From contig NZ_LT707418.1 in NCBI RefSeq assembly GCF_900155585.1, positions 561,115 to 625,114 of the forward strand: a stretch of 64,000 nt of DNA, read 5' to 3'. The position numbers and the translations under genes are program-made. This DNA is from Aedoeadaptatus urinae. Its GTDB lineage: Bacteria > Bacillota > Clostridia > Tissierellales > Peptoniphilaceae. Of the stretch, positions 50,790 through 60,600 are shown piece after piece. Position 1 is the stretch's first letter. Each line of letters starts with the position of its first letter. The notes below the pieces were generated by a model, which was not told the DNA's origin, did no database searches, and saw nothing but the letters and a program-made list of their open reading frames with translations.

Positions 50790-51341
50790 TTAACCCTCCT
50801 TCTTTGCAAAAGGCATGCCCATCTTTTCGAGGAAGGACTTTGCCTCTTCGTCTGTTTCGGCGGTTGTCACGATGATGATATCCATGCCGCGCAACGAGTC
50901 GATTTTATCGTATTCGATTTCCGGGAAAATCAATTGTTCCTTGAGTCCCAGTGCGTAGTTTCCTCTGCCGTCGAATGCCGTCGGCTTCACGCCGCGGAAG
51001 TCGCGGACGCGGGGCAAGGCGACGTTCATCAGCTTGTCGAGGAAATCATACATTCTGTCACCACGCAGGGTAACCTTGCAACCGATGGCGTTTCCTTCAC
51101 GCAGCTTAAAGTTTGCGATGGATTTACGCGCCTTGGTAATAATCGGTTTTTGGCCGGCGATTAAGGTCAGGTCGCTCACGGCACTTTCCAGTGCTTTCGG
51201 ATTGTCCTTAGCTTCGCCCAGTCCTATATTAATCACGACCTTTTCAAGACGAGGAGTTTGCATGGTATTTTCATACTTAAACTCGTCCATTAAAGCAGGT
51301 GCGACTTCGTTAGTAATTTTTTCTCTTAATCTCGATGTCAT
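50790..51341 (-). CDS. rplE: Ribosomal protein L5
   Basis: The 183-residue L5 has [21 protein letters not shown] and the [19 protein letters not shown] end. It binds 5S rRNA and touches the P-site tRNA. ATG at 51341 is chosen, six nt after AAGGAGG, over a GTG one codon upstream. Confidence 0.97.
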   Translation of the reverse strand: MTSRLREKITNEVAPALMDEFKYENTMQTPRLEKVVINIGLGEAKDNPKALESAVSDLTLIAGQKPIITKARKSIANFKLREGNAIGCKVTLRGDRMYDFLDKLMNVALPRVRDFRGVKPTAFDGRGNYALGLKEQLIFPEIEYDKIDSLRGMDIIIVTTAETDEEAKSFLEKMGMPFAKKEG

Positions 51342-51352
51342 CACAGGCCTCC

Positions 51353-51667
51353 TTATTTATCAGAAATCGTAGCGCCGGAGGACTTTAAGACGCGTACCTT
51401 CTTGCCGTTTTCAACCTTGTAGCCGATGCGGCTTCTCTTGTTGGTTTTAGTATCGTAATACATGACATTGGATACGTGAATCGGGGCTTCAACCTTGTTG
51501 ATGCCGCCGGGATTTTGCGGTCCTTTCGGTTTTTCGTGTTTCGTCACAATGTTGACACCTTCGACGACGACGCGGTCAAGCTTCGGGAAAGTACGAACGA
51601 CTTTTCCTTTCTTGCCTTTGTCCTTGCCGGAAATGACTTCGACGGTATCTCCTTTTTTGATGCGCAT
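51353..51667 (-). CDS. rplX: Ribosomal protein L24
   Basis: The 104-residue L24 has the KOW motif start ([21 protein letters not shown]) and the [16 protein letters not shown] segment. An assembly initiator at the tunnel exit. 14 nt after rplN. Confidence 0.97.
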   Translation of the reverse strand: MRIKKGDTVEVISGKDKGKKGKVVRTFPKLDRVVVEGVNIVTKHEKPKGPQNPGGINKVEAPIHVSNVMYYDTKTNKRSRIGYKVENGKKVRVLKSSGATISDK

Positions 51668-51681
51668 TCTATGCCACCTCC

Positions 51682-52050
51682 TTAAAGAACTTCCGGAGCC
51701 AAGGAAATGATACGCATAAAGTTATCGCCTCTGAGCTCGCGGGTTACCGGCCCGAAAATACGGGTACCTTGGGGATTTTTATCGTCCTTGATGACGACGG
51801 CTGCGTTGTCGTCGAACTTAATGTAGCTTCCGTCGGAACGACGAATGCCCTTTTTCGAACGAACGATGACCGCCTTGACGACGGCACCTTTTTTAACAAC
51901 GCCACCGGGTGTTGCATTTTTGACCGAACAAACGACGATGTCGCCGATATTGGCATAGCGACGGTTCGTACCGCCTAATACCTTAATTACGCCCAGTTCT
52001 CTCGCGCCGGAGTTGTCAGCAACTCTTAATCTGGTTTCTTGTTGAATCAT
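51682..52050 (-). CDS. rplN: Ribosomal protein L14
   Basis: The 122-residue L14 begins [19 protein letters not shown] and ends near [11 protein letters not shown], full family length. It forms part of the subunit interface. Confidence 0.98.
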   Translation of the reverse strand: MIQQETRLRVADNSGARELGVIKVLGGTNRRYANIGDIVVCSVKNATPGGVVKKGAVVKAVIVRSKKGIRRSDGSYIKFDDNAAVVIKDDKNPQGTRIFGPVTRELRGDNFMRIISLAPEVL

Positions 52051-52063
52051 CCCGAGAACCTCC

Positions 52064-52318
52064 TTATTTCGCTTTTTCTACGATTTTGACGAGGCGGAAT
52101 CTCTTGTCCTTCGAAAGGGGACGTGTCTCCATTGCGCGTACGGTATCGCCGACACTTGCTTCGTTGTTCTCGTCGTGCACCTTGTATTTCTTCGTATTTT
52201 TGAATCGTTTATTGTAAATCGGGTGACTCTTGAAGGTCTCGACGGCTACGACAATCGTCTTGTCCATGGCATCGCTTACGACCTTACCGGAGATCACTTT
52301 ACGTTGATTTCTTTCCAT
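52064..52318 (-). CDS. rpsQ: Ribosomal protein S17
   Basis: The 84-residue OB-fold S17 reads [28 protein letters not shown] with the [14 protein letters not shown] signature. It follows rpmC by 3 nt. Confidence 0.97.
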   Translation of the reverse strand: MERNQRKVISGKVVSDAMDKTIVVAVETFKSHPIYNKRFKNTKKYKVHDENNEASVGDTVRAMETRPLSKDKRFRLVKIVEKAK

Positions 52319-52321
52319 AAG

Positions 52322-52528
52322 TTACGCCTCCTTTTCCATATTGAGCTCGCGCTCTCTTTGGATGGTCTTGACGCGTGCAATGTCTTTTTTCACACGCTTA
52401 ATGGTCGCCGGATTGTCTAATTGACCTGTTGCAAGTTGAAAGCGAAGGTTAAAGAGCTCGTTCTTCAACTCGGACACCTTTTTATTCAGCTCGTCACCGG
52501 ATAAATTGCGGATGTCTTTAATTTTCAT
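52322..52528 (-). CDS. rpmC: Ribosomal protein L29
   Basis: The 68-residue helical L29 starts [21 protein letters not shown] and carries [16 protein letters not shown]. The ATG at 52528 lies inside the 3' end of rplP, overlapping it by 11 nt. Confidence 0.96.
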   Translation of the reverse strand: MKIKDIRNLSGDELNKKVSELKNELFNLRFQLATGQLDNPATIKRVKKDIARVKTIQRERELNMEKEA

Positions 52529-52952
52529 GACTATCGCCCTCACTTTCTTCCTTATTCTTGGCGATGAAGCGCGTCTTAATTGGAAGCTTCATGGCTGCAA
52601 GGCGCATGGCTTCTCTGGCAACTTCTTCTTCGACGCCGCCTAATTCAAACAGGACGCGGCCCGGCTTGACGACGGCTACCCAATACTCGGGTGCCCCTTT
52701 ACCGGAACCCATCCGTGTTTCGGCCGGCTTTTCAGTAACCGGTTTGTCGGGGAATACTTTGATCCAAATGTTCCCGCCACGACGAATGTAACGGGTCATG
52801 GCACGACGTGCGGCCTCGATTTGATTGGAAGTGATCCAGGTCGGTTCCAATGCTTGGATGCCAAAGTCACCGTAGGTGAGCGTGTTGCCTCTGTGTGCAA
52901 CGCCCTTCATTCTCCCGCGATGTTGTCTCCGATATTTTACTCTTTTCGGCAT
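52518..52952 (-). CDS. rplP: Ribosomal protein L16
   Basis: The 144-residue L16 starts [20 protein letters not shown] and has the [27 protein letters not shown] region split by family residues. It contacts A-site tRNA. The MPKR start is preferred over the in-frame codon two residues upstream. Confidence 0.97.
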   Translation of the reverse strand: MPKRVKYRRQHRGRMKGVAHRGNTLTYGDFGIQALEPTWITSNQIEAARRAMTRYIRRGGNIWIKVFPDKPVTEKPAETRMGSGKGAPEYWVAVVKPGRVLFELGGVEEEVAREAMRLAAMKLPIKTRFIAKNKEESEGDSHEN

Positions 52953-52975
52953 TAACATAGTGCTTTCCTCCTCAC

Positions 52976-53713
52976 TTACCGTCTATCTTGGCCTTGGCCT
53001 TGATTTCTGCGGTTTCCACCGCGGCGCTTGTCGTTGTTGCCGCGACGTCTGTTGTCTCTACGGTTTCTGCGTCCTTGGGGCGCTTCGGGAAGAACTTCTC
53101 CCTTATAGAGCCATACCTTGACACCGATCTTTCCGTAAGTGGTGTCCGCTTCGGCAAAACCGTAATCGATGTCTGCGCGCAAGGTTTGAAGGGGAATGGT
53201 GCCTTCGCTGTAGCCTTCGCGACGGGCCATATCGGCGCCGCCTAAACGGCCGGAGCATTGGGTACGGATTCCCTTAACGCCTAAGCGCATAACACGTTGA
53301 ATGGTTTGTTTCATGGCACGACGGAAGGCGATACGGCGTTCCAATTGTGCTGCAATGTTTTCGGCGATTAAAGTCGCATCCAAGTCGGGATTCTTAATTT
53401 CATCCACATTGATGACGACGCTTCTGCCGGTTAATTTTTCAAGCTCTTGACGAAGCTCTTCGACACCGGTGCCGCCGCGGCCGATGACCATCCCGGGCTT
53501 TGCCGTGGAAATGGAAATCTTCACCTTGTTGGCTGCCCGTTCGATTTCGATGCGGGATACGCCGGCTTGGAATAAATTCTTTTTAATGTATTTACGAATC
53601 TTGTTGTCTTCGACGAGGAGATCTCCAAAGTCTTTTTTGTCGGCATACCATTTGGAATCCCAATCTTTAATGATCCCTACACGAAGACCGTGCGGATTTA
53701 CTTTTTGACCCAT
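52976..53713 (-). CDS. rpsC: Ribosomal protein S3
   Basis: The 245-residue S3 has the N-terminal [22 protein letters not shown], a KH domain with [10 protein letters not shown], and [20 protein letters not shown]. Its C-terminus is a long basic Arg/Asn/Gly tail (about 213-245), more extended than in many Firmicutes. S3 lines the mRNA entry channel. Confidence 0.97.
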   Translation of the reverse strand: MGQKVNPHGLRVGIIKDWDSKWYADKKDFGDLLVEDNKIRKYIKKNLFQAGVSRIEIERAANKVKISISTAKPGMVIGRGGTGVEELRQELEKLTGRSVVINVDEIKNPDLDATLIAENIAAQLERRIAFRRAMKQTIQRVMRLGVKGIRTQCSGRLGGADMARREGYSEGTIPLQTLRADIDYGFAEADTTYGKIGVKVWLYKGEVLPEAPQGRRNRRDNRRRGNNDKRRGGNRRNQGQGQDRR

Positions 53714-53727
53714 TCTTCTCCCCCTTA

Positions 53728-54063
53728 TTATTCTCTTTCGGAAACGACAACGCCGATGTGGCTGGAGCGTTTCAGAATCGGATACGCCATGCCCTTTGCT
53801 TTCGGGCGGAAACGTTTCATTGTCGGACCGTCGTTTGCGTAAGCTTCCTTGACGATGAGATCTTCGCGATCCAGGTTCAGGTTGTTTTCCGCATTGGCGA
53901 CGGCAGAGTGAAGAACCTTGTATAGTTCACGCGCACCACGCTTCGGTGTGAATTTCAAAAGCGCCAGGGCTTCATCCACTTGCTTACCGCGAATTTCAGC
54001 GCAAATGAAGTTAACCTTCAAAGGAGAAATACGCACGTATTTTGCAATTGCTCTTGCTTCCAT
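53728..54063 (-). CDS. rplV: Ribosomal protein L22
   Basis: The 111-residue L22 starts [21 protein letters not shown] and ends with the tunnel-loop [20 protein letters not shown]. Its loop lines the exit tunnel. 13 nt after rpsS. Confidence 0.98.
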   Translation of the reverse strand: MEARAIAKYVRISPLKVNFICAEIRGKQVDEALALLKFTPKRGARELYKVLHSAVANAENNLNLDREDLIVKEAYANDGPTMKRFRPKAKGMAYPILKRSSHIGVVVSERE

Positions 54064-54076
54064 TCGTTACTCCTCC

Positions 54077-54355
54077 TTACATCTTCGTGGTCTTTTCGCT
54101 GCCAGCGTGACCACGGTAGGTTCTGGTCAGAACAAACTCGCCGAGCTTGTGGCCGACCATGTCTTCGGTAATATAAATCGGTACGTGCTTTCTTCCGTCG
54201 TGAACGGCGATGGTGTGAGACACCATTTCCGGGAAGATCGTCGAGCGACGAGACCAAGTTTTTACCACTTCTTTTTTGTTTGTTTCGTTAAGGGCGTCGA
54301 TCTTCTTTAACAGATGTTCATCTGCGAAGGGGCCCTTCTTAATGGATCTGGACAT
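54077..54355 (-). CDS. rpsS: Ribosomal protein S19
   Basis: The 92-residue S19 begins [19 protein letters not shown] and has [21 protein letters not shown] and [15 protein letters not shown]. Normal length. Confidence 0.98.
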   Translation of the reverse strand: MSRSIKKGPFADEHLLKKIDALNETNKKEVVKTWSRRSTIFPEMVSHTIAVHDGRKHVPIYITEDMVGHKLGEFVLTRTYRGHAGSEKTTKM

Positions 54356-54369
54356 TACTTCCTCCTCCC

Positions 54370-55200
54370 TTATTTCGTTCTACGACGAACGATGTAACGA
54401 TCGCTCTTCTTATTCTTCTTACGCGTCTTAAGACCCAGAGCCTTCTTGCCCCAGGGTGTCATCGGGGAAGGACGACCGATCGGCGTACGACCTTCACCAC
54501 CGCCGTGGGGGTGATCCACAGGGTTCATAGCGGAACCGCGAACGTGGGGACGAATGCCCAGGTGACGTTTCTTACCGGCCTTACCTAAGTTGATCAGCTC
54601 GTGGCTGATATTGCCTACCGTACCGACGGTGGCGCGGCAGTTGACGCTGACGCGGCGGTATTCGCCGGAGGGCAGACGGAGCTGAGCCATCGTGCCTTCC
54701 TTAGCGGAAAGCTGTGCCGAGGTACCTGCGGCGCGAGCGATTTGGCCGCCCTTGCCGGGGGTCATTTCGATGTTGTGTACCGTGGTACCGATGGGGATAG
54801 CGTGCAGAGGAAGGGCGTTGCCGATCTTAATGTCTGCATCTTCGCCGGATTCCACCTTGTCGCCGACCTTTAAGCCCTTTGGAGCCAAGATGTAGCGCTT
54901 TTCGCCGTCCGCATAGTTTAACAAAGCGATGTAAGACGTGCGGTTCGGGTCGTATTCGATGTGAGCGACCTTTGCGGGAATGCCGTCCTTCGAACGCTTA
55001 AAGTCGATAATTCTGTATTTCTTAGCAGCACCGCCGCCTCTGTGGCGACTGGTGATGCGGCCGTGTGCGTTACGGCCTGCCGATTTATTGAGGCTTACAA
55101 CCAAGCTTTTTTCAGGCTTGCTTCTGGTAACTTCTTCGAAACTGGCGACGGTCATGCCTCTGCGGCCGTTCGTCGTCGGTTTATATCTTTTGATCTCCAT
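54370..55200 (-). CDS. rplB: Ribosomal protein L2
   Basis: The 276-residue L2 shows [16 protein letters not shown] and the peptidyl-transferase-centre signature [17 protein letters not shown] near 225. A core 50S protein near the catalytic site. Confidence 0.98.
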   Translation of the reverse strand: MEIKRYKPTTNGRRGMTVASFEEVTRSKPEKSLVVSLNKSAGRNAHGRITSRHRGGGAAKKYRIIDFKRSKDGIPAKVAHIEYDPNRTSYIALLNYADGEKRYILAPKGLKVGDKVESGEDADIKIGNALPLHAIPIGTTVHNIEMTPGKGGQIARAAGTSAQLSAKEGTMAQLRLPSGEYRRVSVNCRATVGTVGNISHELINLGKAGKKRHLGIRPHVRGSAMNPVDHPHGGGEGRTPIGRPSPMTPWGKKALGLKTRKKNKKSDRYIVRRRTK

Positions 55201-55218
55201 GAATGTCCCTCCTTAGGC

Positions 55219-55509
55219 TTATTGCATGCTGTCGAAGAATTCAATCGGTTTGGAGTCATCCGTTAAGGTGACGATGGCTTTTTTCCAGTTGGGACGCTTG
55301 CCGATATTCATGCCTTGACGTTTGACCTTGCCCGTCATGTTCATCGTGTTGACCTTCGCTACCTTAACGGAGAAGATCGATTCGATGGCCTTTTTAATTT
55401 CCGATTTGTTGCTCGTCTTCGCTACTTCAAATGTGTACTTGTTTGCCTCCATGTCTTGCATGGATTGTTCGGTAATGATAGGACGAATGATGATATCAAA
55501 GTTTTTCAT
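55219..55509 (-). CDS. rplW: Ribosomal protein L23
   Basis: The 96-residue L23 reads DIIIRPIITEQSMQDMEANKYTFEV with RQGMNIGKRPNWKKAIVTL. It forms the docking site for trigger factor and SRP. Its ATG overlaps the rplD stop by one base (TAATG). Confidence 0.97.
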   Translation of the reverse strand: MKNFDIIIRPIITEQSMQDMEANKYTFEVAKTSNKSEIKKAIESIFSVKVAKVNTMNMTGKVKRQGMNIGKRPNWKKAIVTLTDDSKPIEFFDSMQ

Positions 55510-56132
55510 TAGTTATACACCTCCACGATTTTGTCCAGCGCATCCTTGGTGAGGATCAGGGAATCGTATTTCAATATGTCGTAAACATTCAAGGTGCCGA
55601 CCGTGGAAACTTCCGTCCTCGGTAAGTTTCTTGCACTTAATACGATGTTTTGTTCGCTGTTTGCCGTGACGATCAACGCCTTGTCAGCGGCACCCATGTT
55701 GGCCAGTGCATCTCTCAGTGCCTTGGTCTTGGGAGCGTCCATGGCGAATTTGTCTACGACGATCAGTTCTTTTTCTTGAACCTTTGCCGTTAAAACAGAC
55801 TTCATGGCTAAACGACGAACCTTCTTCGGCGTCGTGTAGCGATAGCTTCTCGGCTTCGGTGCAAAGACGATGCCGCCGCCGCGCCATTGGGGCGAACGAA
55901 TGGAGCCCTGTCTTGCACGGCCAGTACCCTTTTGTCTCCAGGGTTTCTTGCCGCCGCCGCGAACCTCTGCGCGAGTTTTGGCGGACTGTGTACCTTGACG
56001 TCTGTTGGCGAGAATATTCTTCACGACCAAATAGACGACGTGTTCGTTAATTTCTACATTAAAGATATCGTCGGAAAGTTCGATTTCTTCTAAGGACTTA
56101 CCGGCCATATCTATCATTTGGAACTTAGTCAT
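55509..56132 (-). CDS. rplD: Ribosomal protein L4
   Basis: The 207-residue L4 has the tunnel loop TRAEVRGGGKKPWRQKGTGRARQGS near residue 65-90. In proteobacteria L4 represses its own operon through the S10 leader; whether that holds here is unknown. Confidence 0.97.
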   Translation of the reverse strand: MTKFQMIDMAGKSLEEIELSDDIFNVEINEHVVYLVVKNILANRRQGTQSAKTRAEVRGGGKKPWRQKGTGRARQGSIRSPQWRGGGIVFAPKPRSYRYTTPKKVRRLAMKSVLTAKVQEKELIVVDKFAMDAPKTKALRDALANMGAADKALIVTANSEQNIVLSARNLPRTEVSTVGTLNVYDILKYDSLILTKDALDKIVEVYN

Positions 56133-56152
56133 TGTTAGTGTCCTCCTCTCGC

Positions 56153-56785
56153 TTATTTACCGCTTTTAACCGTGGCACGAACGCGAACGAGTCCGTTTTT
56201 CGGTCCGGGAACGGCACCTTTAATTAAAAGGAAGTTGTTGTCGGCATCGACACGTACAACTTCGAGGTTTTGAACGGTGACCCGTTCGTTCCCCATGCGA
56301 CCCATCATGCGGTGGCCCTTCCATACGCGGCCCGGGTAGGATGCAGCACCCATACCACCGGGCATTCTGTGGAATTTAGAACCGTGGGTTTCACGGCCGC
56401 GACCGAAGTTGTGGCGTTTAATCAGACCGGCGGTTCCTTTACCCTTGCTGGTACCGGTAATGTCGACCTTGTCGCCTTCTTCAAAGACAGTCACGTCCAG
56501 CGTGTCGCCGACGTTGAACTCTTCGCCCTCAGCCAAGGGGAATTCACGGAGCACCCGTTTGTATTCCACACCGGCCTTGTCGAAGTGGCCCTTTAAAGGC
56601 TTGTTGACGCGTTTTTCTTTTACGGTGCCGGCAGCGACTTGAATCGCTTCATAACCGTCAATGTCTTTGGTCTTTCTTTGAACTACCACTTGGGGTTCAA
56701 CCGCCACGACGGTGACGGGAACTTGTACGCCTTCTTCGGTAAAGACTTGGGTCATGCCAATCTTTTTACCCAATGCATATTTCAT
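56153..56785 (-). CDS. rplC: Ribosomal protein L3
   Basis: The 210-residue L3 begins MKYALGKKIGMTQVFTEEG and has the GKGTAGLIKRHNFGRGRETHGS loop that reaches the peptidyl-transferase centre. Usual length. Confidence 0.98.
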   Translation of the reverse strand: MKYALGKKIGMTQVFTEEGVQVPVTVVAVEPQVVVQRKTKDIDGYEAIQVAAGTVKEKRVNKPLKGHFDKAGVEYKRVLREFPLAEGEEFNVGDTLDVTVFEEGDKVDITGTSKGKGTAGLIKRHNFGRGRETHGSKFHRMPGGMGAASYPGRVWKGHRMMGRMGNERVTVQNLEVVRVDADNNFLLIKGAVPGPKNGLVRVRATVKSGK

Positions 56786-56835
56786 AAAATACCTCCATTA
56801 CAGCGGATTGCCTGGCAATCATATAGTCCGACAGC

Positions 56836-57153
56836 TTACAGTTTTATCTCGATATCTACGCCTGCGGGCAGATTGAGTTTCATTAAAGAATCCACGGTCT
56901 TTTGATTCGGGTTCATGATGTCGATTAAACGCTTGTGCGTTCTTTGTTCGAATTGTTCACGGGAATCCTTGTGTTTGTGGACGGAACGAAGAATCGTAAT
57001 GATTTCTTTTTCCGTCGGCAAGGGTACCGGACCCGATACGTCGGCGCCGCTGGCCTTTGTCGCTTCGACAATTCTTTGAGCGGAGCTGTCTAATAACTCG
57101 TGGTCATAAGCTTTCAAACGAATTCTGATTTTTTGTTTTACATTTGCAGACAT
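56836..57153 (-). CDS. rpsJ: Ribosomal protein S10
   Basis: The 105-residue S10 reads [23 protein letters not shown] and [17 protein letters not shown], with [19 protein letters not shown]. First gene of the 29-gene run, behind a 220-nt leader. The tuf/fus/rpsG/rpsL genes that precede it in many Firmicutes are not upstream here. Confidence 0.98.
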   Translation of the reverse strand: MSANVKQKIRIRLKAYDHELLDSSAQRIVEATKASGADVSGPVPLPTEKEIITILRSVHKHKDSREQFEQRTHKRLIDIMNPNQKTVDSLMKLNLPAGVDIEIKL

Positions 57154-57232
57154 TTAGTCCCTCCTAGTGCATTTTCCTCAACGATAAGGGAAGAGCGCCG
57201 ATCAACTGATCCGGGTGTTTTCTGTAGCCCGT

Positions 57233-57258
57233 AAAAAAAGTCGGGCGCTCCGTCGCCC
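57233..57258 (-). terminator. Terminator-like hairpin in the S10-operon leader
   Basis: On the minus strand GGGCG/CGCCC with a 6-nt loop, three bases, then T7, midway between the promoter and rpsJ. It may be an attenuator. GAGCGCC of its 3' arm can also pair with GGCGCTC about 45 nt further downstream. Confidence 0.45.
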
Positions 57259-57380
57259 AATTCACGATTGGACATTCTCGACAATAATTCCCTTTTCCGC
57301 AAGCCTCCGATGCGAACACATCTTTGCGCCTGTTTCAAAGCCACCTATTGTGTCAACGCATGTCTCACGCATACCGTAGT

Positions 57381-57409
57381 ATTATACATAAAAAATAACC
57401 TAAAATCAA
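57381..57409 (-). promoter_or_regulatory. Promoter of the ribosomal protein operon
   Basis: On the minus strand TTGATT and a perfect TATAAT are separated by 17 bp. The leader to rpsJ is about 220 nt. Confidence 0.75.
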
Positions 57410-57606
57410 GGGGTTTAGGCATTTTTCGCGGATATTTCCGGCCGGAAGGCCCTTCTCCGCACGTATTGACTTCGGTAACTTGGATATAATAACCGATTTG
57501 CTCGGTCTTTGCAAGGCTTTTTCTGAAATTTTACATATTGCTCTGAAACGCCTTGTATTATCATAGAATTAAATGTTTATTCCCTCTTCAATCAAACCCT
57601 CTGGAC

Positions 57607-57637
57607 AAAAAATGAGCTCACCTATTATGGTGAGCCC
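57607..57637 (-). terminator. Terminator after the LRR-SLH gene
   Basis: A nine-base-pair stem around GGCTCACC/GGTGAGCT with a short AT loop and a T6 run on the minus strand. Confidence 0.9.
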
Positions 57638-57662
57638 ATTCCTTTGAACAGAATTGTTTTTC

Positions 57663-60600
57663 CTACTTGTTTTTACTTAATTGATCGATGTGCTCGAATA
57701 GTTTTTCCAATGTAGATGCCAGTTCACCGCGGGAAACGGGACGATTGGCGTCAAATTTTTCCCCTTCTAAAATACCCATGTTCGACAGTGCCCGCGCGGC
57801 ATCTTTGTACCAGGCTTGGAATTCGGCATCGTCTGCAAATTTAGACGGTGCAGCGGCGTTCATGGGGACGCCGGCTTTTTCTAAGAACCGATAGAGAATC
57901 GTCACGAGCTCGGCGCGGGTCATGACTTGATCGCCGCGGAAACTGCCGTCTTCATATCCTTCGGCAAAGCCCGTGGCCTTGGCCCAGTTGGCCGTGTTTT
58001 CGTACCATTTGCCCTCGACATCGGGGAACCCTTGGGCCTTGGTATACTCTGTGTTTCTGCTTATGCGATACAGCATAGTGAAGAATTGGGCGCGAGTGGT
58101 TCCGGTTTTCGGCGAGAACAGATCGTTACCGACACCGAGCATCATGCCTCTGGATGCGATGGTGTTAATGGCCTTTTCATAAGGCGTGCCTTGAATATCC
58201 TTAAACATAGGGACCTTGACCGTGCCCTTGACGGGGATGTTGAATTTTTCAACGAAGGCCGCTTTACTGAAGGAAGGCGACGGTTTTTCAACTGTCTGCG
58301 TCGTCGAATGTCCGGGGAATATCCACGTGCCACCGAATATCATGTGGTCTTCTTTCTTTCCGGGATTTACGGGCTTATTCGGGTCGACCGGTTTGCTCGG
58401 GTCGACGGGCTTCGTCGGATCATCGGGCTTCGAAGGGTCGACGGGCTTGGCTTTTTCTTTAAAGACCGCGTAGTAAACCGTGTCGGCCGTCAAGTTTCCT
58501 TTGAATGCTTTGTCCCATCCTTCAAAAGCATAGCCTTCTTTGGCTTGGACTTTCGGCGCTTGACTCGCGAGCTTCGACGCGTCGTAGGGATTCGGTAAAA
58601 CGAGAAGGGAGTTCACGCCGCCGCCTTCGTTTTTAACGAAAGTGCCTTTATCCTTGTCACCGTCTTTGATGGCGAATGTAACCTTCAATTCGCGAACCGG
58701 CTTCGGCGCTTCTTTAACGGTCACCTTCAGTGTCGCTTCATGATTTTCGGTATTCTTAATGCGGCTGTCGGTTTTGAAGGTGCCCTTCAAAGTAAATGTT
58801 CCGGCTTTAGACGTGTCGAAGTTGGATAAATCCCAGGTTACGGGAATTTCCATGTCTTCTCTCGCTCCCGAGGCTTGCACGGGGGCCGCCAACGCCACCG
58901 GCGACATGGATAGGGATTGCGCTTCTTCTGCGACCTTCTTTACATTGATGATAAAGTGATCCTTATCTTCTTTTCCGGGCGTTGAATGCTTGTAATTTTT
59001 TTCTACTTTGCTGAAGGTCGGGTATCCGTCAACAATTAGGTGACTGTTGATAATTTGATATTGATCTTGGTGCAGAGTCGGTTGATAGCTGTAGTCGGCG
59101 CCGAAACTCTTAATGGTGTATATTCCCTTGTTAAATGTGGGGTTCATGGGAAGTGCGCCGCTATCTCGGGATGTGAAGCTCAGTGGCAATTGCTCTGTAA
59201 TCAGTTTGCCCGCTTCATCGACGATGGCGAAGCGCAGTTCTTTTCCACCTTCGAAAAAGCCGATTTTTGCTTTGTCCAGAGTTTGATCTCCGCCTTCACC
59301 GGGATTCGGAGTCGGTACGCCCGGGTCTGTTCCGCCGCCGGGATTAACTTCGCCCATATTCGCATCCAGGTCGAGAACCAAGGCGCGGCGTTCCTCCTCA
59401 CTATTTTTCCTTGTTAAATTGAACTTGCCGGCGCCGCCGTTGACCCATTCTATTTTGCCTGCTAAAGCGGACCCTATTTCATAGACGATTTTGTTGTTAT
59501 AAATGGCCCGATATTTCGTGTAAATGGTCCAGGTGTTCTTATCAAGCAGAATATAGCCATCTTTTGACGTATATTCCGTATAGCTATCCAATGATCCGAA
59601 TTCTGCTCCCACTTTGACCGTAATCGGCTCCCTATAGAGCTTGCCGTCTTTCTTTACGGCCAACTTGATAAAGTCGCGACTGTTGCTGCCTTGGACGTAC
59701 TCGCCCATGGGTTCCCCTTCTTGTTGAGAAACATCGTCGGGCAAGAAGATGACCAGGTGTTTCCCAAATTCTTCGGGTTTGCGCACGGCATTCCCGTTGC
59801 TGTCCATTAGAGTCAGCAATTTGCCGTTCATTTGCACGATGGTGTACATCCTCTTCCCATTGAGGTAAAGAAGATAGTTTCTTCCGGCCAGATCACCTAA
59901 TGGAAGGGTAATGTATCCACCCTCGGACTGAACGGTTTTTTCAACTGCCCCCGTATCCCTATTTTTTAACGTAAAGGTCACCGGGTTTTCGAACAATTTG
60001 CCCTTGCTGTCCAAGACGGCGAGCTTCAGTGTTTGCTTTTTAGTTGTCGGGTCCGTAGAAATGCTTCCTTGATCGATGCCACCGGAGATTTTTTCCACCT
60101 CTGCCGTGGCGGTTTCAGGCAATTTGCTCGCATCGTCGCCGACGTTTAGGGTGATCTCTTTTTCTTTTGCGCCGCGAATTTCATAGACGGCCTTCAGATC
60201 AAATAATTTGTTTTCGGCGGTATCGGCTTGTTCGAGCTTCTTTTGTAATTCTTCATAGCTCTTCAGCTCTTCTTGGCTGAAAAATGCTTTTACACTGTCA
60301 GACGCCCCTAGGAGCTTGTCCAGATTCGCCTTGTCTTTCTTGGAAAGGATCATCTTGTTTAAATCGTTGTACAAAGCCTTCGCCTCTTTAAAAGCCGCTT
60401 CCGATTCTTTCACGTCGACGACGACTTTTGTCAGGCGAGGCAATTTCTTCAAAAGACTTAAATCTTTCAAATTAGCATTGTTAATGGCCCAAATTTCTTC
60501 CAAGTGTTCCGCATCGGCTAAGGCCGACAGATCCGAAACGTTTTGATTGCTGATGTTCAGGAAGGTCAGATTCGGCATGTCTTTTAACAGACTGATGTCT

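Larger units (their letters stand above)
57154..57662. other. S10-operon leader and intergenic region
   Basis: This 509-bp gap holds the rpsJ promoter (57381-57409), a 220-nt leader with a terminator-like hairpin (57233-57258), and the terminator of the upstream LRR-SLH gene (57607-57637). Between 57420 and 57600 I see nothing coding. Confidence 0.7.
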
